Source: Sulfomarinibacter sp963741385 (GTDB lineage: Bacteria > Acidobacteriota > Thermoanaerobaculia > Thermoanaerobaculales > Sulfomarinibacteraceae). From it: a stretch of DNA of 64,000 bases. Within the stretch, counting starts at the first letter, position 1. Every line of letters begins with the position of its first letter. The notes beneath the pieces were generated by a model, which was given only the letters and a program-made list of their open reading frames with translations, searched no databases and was not told where the DNA came from. This document shows positions 61,148 to 64,000 of this stretch, in pieces. Both the position numbers and the translations under genes were made by a program. The stretch is from positions 806,001-870,000 of the forward strand of contig CAVUHO010000010.1 of assembly GCA_963741385.1 (NCBI GenBank), written 5' to 3'.

Positions 61148-61713
61148 GGGTGGTGGTGGGTTGGGCGCTGGTCTTTATCTGTGCGCTGATTTTTGCCCTT
61201 CTGGTCAACAACGGCGCCTCGCACCTCGGGATCCCGGATTACATCTGGCTGCCGGTGAACCTGACGCTCTTTCTCTACATCCTGCAGCGTTACGTCGGAC
61301 GTCCCATGGGGGCGTTTCTGGATGCCCGCCGTGCGGGTATCGCCGAAGAGCTTGCCAATGCGCGCACCCAACTCGAAGAGGCCGACCGGCTCCAGGCCGA
61401 CATGAAGAAGCGGCTCGCGGACATCGAAGATGAGATCGCCGAGATCAACACAAGGGCCGAAACCGATGGTGCCGCCGAGGCCGAGCGGATCGCGCAACAG
61501 ACAACCCTCGACGAGGCGCGCTTTCTCAAGCGGGTGGACGACGAGATCAGCCGACGCGAGGCGGAGACCAGGGCCCGTCTTGCCCAGGACACCGCCGACC
61601 TCACCGCGCAACTGGCTCGCGATCTTCTGAGCCGGGATATGACCGATGCCGACCGTCACCGGGTCTTCGACAGGAGCCTCGATGCCATGCGGCATCTCGA
61701 AGGTGAGGACTAG
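61144..61713 (+). CDS. atpF: ATP synthase F0 subunit b
   Basis: 189 residues. N-terminal hydrophobic helix (residues 4-20), a second hydrophobic stretch (IWLPVNLTLFLYILQRYVGRP, about 34-54), then a long coiled coil (RRAGIAEELANARTQLEEAD and on). The stretch YVGRPMGAFLDARRAGI is the typical b-subunit junction from membrane to stalk. It forms the peripheral stator with b' and delta. The extra N-terminal hydrophobic segment may be a signal-like extension. ATGA overlap with the b' gene. Confidence 0.9.
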   Translation: MRVVVGWALVFICALIFALLVNNGASHLGIPDYIWLPVNLTLFLYILQRYVGRPMGAFLDARRAGIAEELANARTQLEEADRLQADMKKRLADIEDEIAEINTRAETDGAAEAERIAQQTTLDEARFLKRVDDEISRREAETRARLAQDTADLTAQLARDLLSRDMTDADRHRVFDRSLDAMRHLEGED

Positions 61714-61715
61714 AA

Positions 61716-62267
61716 ATGGGCCGTTTCCGAGCCCTCCCGTATGCCAAGGCCCTGGTCATGGTCGTCGCAAAGGACGGCCCGCAACGGCTGGAACAGGTGG
61801 CCGAGGAACTCGAGGCTGTTGCAGCGGCTCTGGTGGCGGTGCCGGAGTTTGAGCGGGTGCTGGTGGCGCCGACCGTCGCTTCAGAAAAAAAGACCCAGAT
61901 CCTCGATGCCGTGCTCGACGCCCTCGACATGGGACAGCCGACCCGCCGCTTTCTCCAAGTGGTACAACAGCACTACCGGATGCAGCACCTGCCGGATATC
62001 GCAGCGGTCTTCAGGGAGCTGGTCGACAAGAGCCTCGGTCGCACCCGCGCCCTGATCGAAACCGCCGCCGGTCTCGACGAATCCGAGCGCGGGCTGCTGG
62101 TGGATGTCGTCTCCGCGATCGAGGGCGCCGAGGTGGTCGCCAAATTTTCAGAACGACCGGAGCTCCTCGGGGGTTTCCGGTTGCAGGTTGGGTCGCGGGT
62201 CTTTGACGGCTCGCTCGCCGGTGAACTCAAACGTCTGAGTAAAGAGATCCAGGTCGAACAGGGGTAA
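61716..62267 (+). CDS. atpH: ATP synthase F1 subunit delta
   Basis: 183 residues, family-typical. The N-domain opens with YAKALVMVVAKDG and FERVLVAPTVASEKK. The C-domain has ALIETAAGLDESERGLL and the signature GGFRLQVGSRVFDGSLAGELKRL, in halves GGFRLQVGSRV and FDGSLAGELKRL. Delta links F1 to the b stator. It starts 2 nt after the atpF stop. Confidence 0.95.
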   Translation: MGRFRALPYAKALVMVVAKDGPQRLEQVAEELEAVAAALVAVPEFERVLVAPTVASEKKTQILDAVLDALDMGQPTRRFLQVVQQHYRMQHLPDIAAVFRELVDKSLGRTRALIETAAGLDESERGLLVDVVSAIEGAEVVAKFSERPELLGGFRLQVGSRVFDGSLAGELKRLSKEIQVEQG

Positions 62268-62270
62268 CAC

Positions 62271-63795
<1,525 letters not shown>

Positions 63796-63803
<8 letters not shown>

Positions 63804-64000
63804 TACCAAGGAGCTCGTCCGGCGGATCCAGTCCGTCAAGGGCACGCAGCAGATCACGAAGGCCATGAAGATGGTGGCCGCGGCCAAGCTGCGCAGGGCG
63901 CAGGAGGCGATCACGCACGCGCGCCCGTGGGCCAACACCCTGGCGCGCGTCCTCGCCAACGTGGCCGCGCGAACCGAGTTCAGCCATCCTCTATTGGAAG
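63796..64000 (+). CDS. atpG: ATP synthase F1 subunit gamma (partial, C-terminus beyond window)
   Basis: 68 codons are visible. A TTG (63796) inside the last atpA codons gives MPNTKELVRRIQSVKGTQQI, followed by TKAMKMVAAAKLRRAQEA, the universal gamma N-terminal helix. No ATG or GTG lies before it in frame. Gamma is the rotating central shaft. The 8-nt overlap with atpA suggests coupling. Confidence 0.93.

Overview
This GC-rich window is a chromosomal replication-origin region from a diderm (outer-membrane) bacterium. The best guess is an Acidobacteriota member, perhaps near Thermoanaerobaculia. That rests on the combination of LptD, MglA/MglB, an NtrY-type kinase behind DUF4390, a DUF4870 protein, FabL-type enoyl reductase, GlnRS beside GluRS, and the order parAB-bactofilin-atpF'. 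It is an inference from gene content, not a measured phylogeny. No prophage, transposase or CRISPR array was seen.

Layout. 1-8.3 kb: mglBA (mglA cut by the window edge), dnaX-recR, a secreted protein of unknown function, a four-gene operon (PTS EIIA, PII-like protein, two CPA-type membrane exchangers) and a DUF4870 protein. 8.4-18.1 kb: tRNA-Glu followed by four 90-bp tandem repeats that carry copies of its own 3' end, then gapA-pgk-tpiA-secG and tRNA-Leu, convergent with gltX-glnS, two tRNA-Ser genes and lptD. 18.2-33.6 kb: ruvX-mltG-pseudokinase/TonB protein, hup, fabL-like, uvrA, HD-GYP-smpB, DUF4390-ntrY and a TPR/RDD pair. 33.7-43 kb: DUF4177-like protein, glycosyltransferase-xerC, dprA-trmFO, a metallo-beta-lactamase-fold phosphodiesterase, and CPBP protease-pdxS-pdxT-enoyl-CoA hydratase-unknown.

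43-64 kb is the origin core. dnaA-dnaN-recF-gyrB-gyrA run leftward. rpmH-rnpA-yidC-khpB-mnmE-mnmG-rsmG-parA-parB-bactofilin-atpF'-atpF-atpH-atpA-atpG run rightward. DnaA-box-like motifs and an AT-rich stretch lie between dnaN and dnaA, and two parS-type palindromes lie in and after mnmG-rsmG. Together these genes cover initiation, the sliding clamp, supercoiling, recombination, segregation, membrane-protein insertion, tRNA modification and ATP synthesis.

Three sequence-level observations stand out. First, the tRNA-Glu 3'-end repeat array resembles in design the E. coli tyrT repeats. Second, a TANNNT hexamer lies exactly 6-7 nt before the start codon of seven transcription-unit heads, which suggests leaderless mRNAs. 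Third, single-base reading-frame breaks in short homopolymers interrupt two essential genes, gapA and gyrA; these are probably sequence errors but should be checked. Most genes within operons overlap by 1-11 nt or are separated by a few bases, so translational coupling is pervasive.
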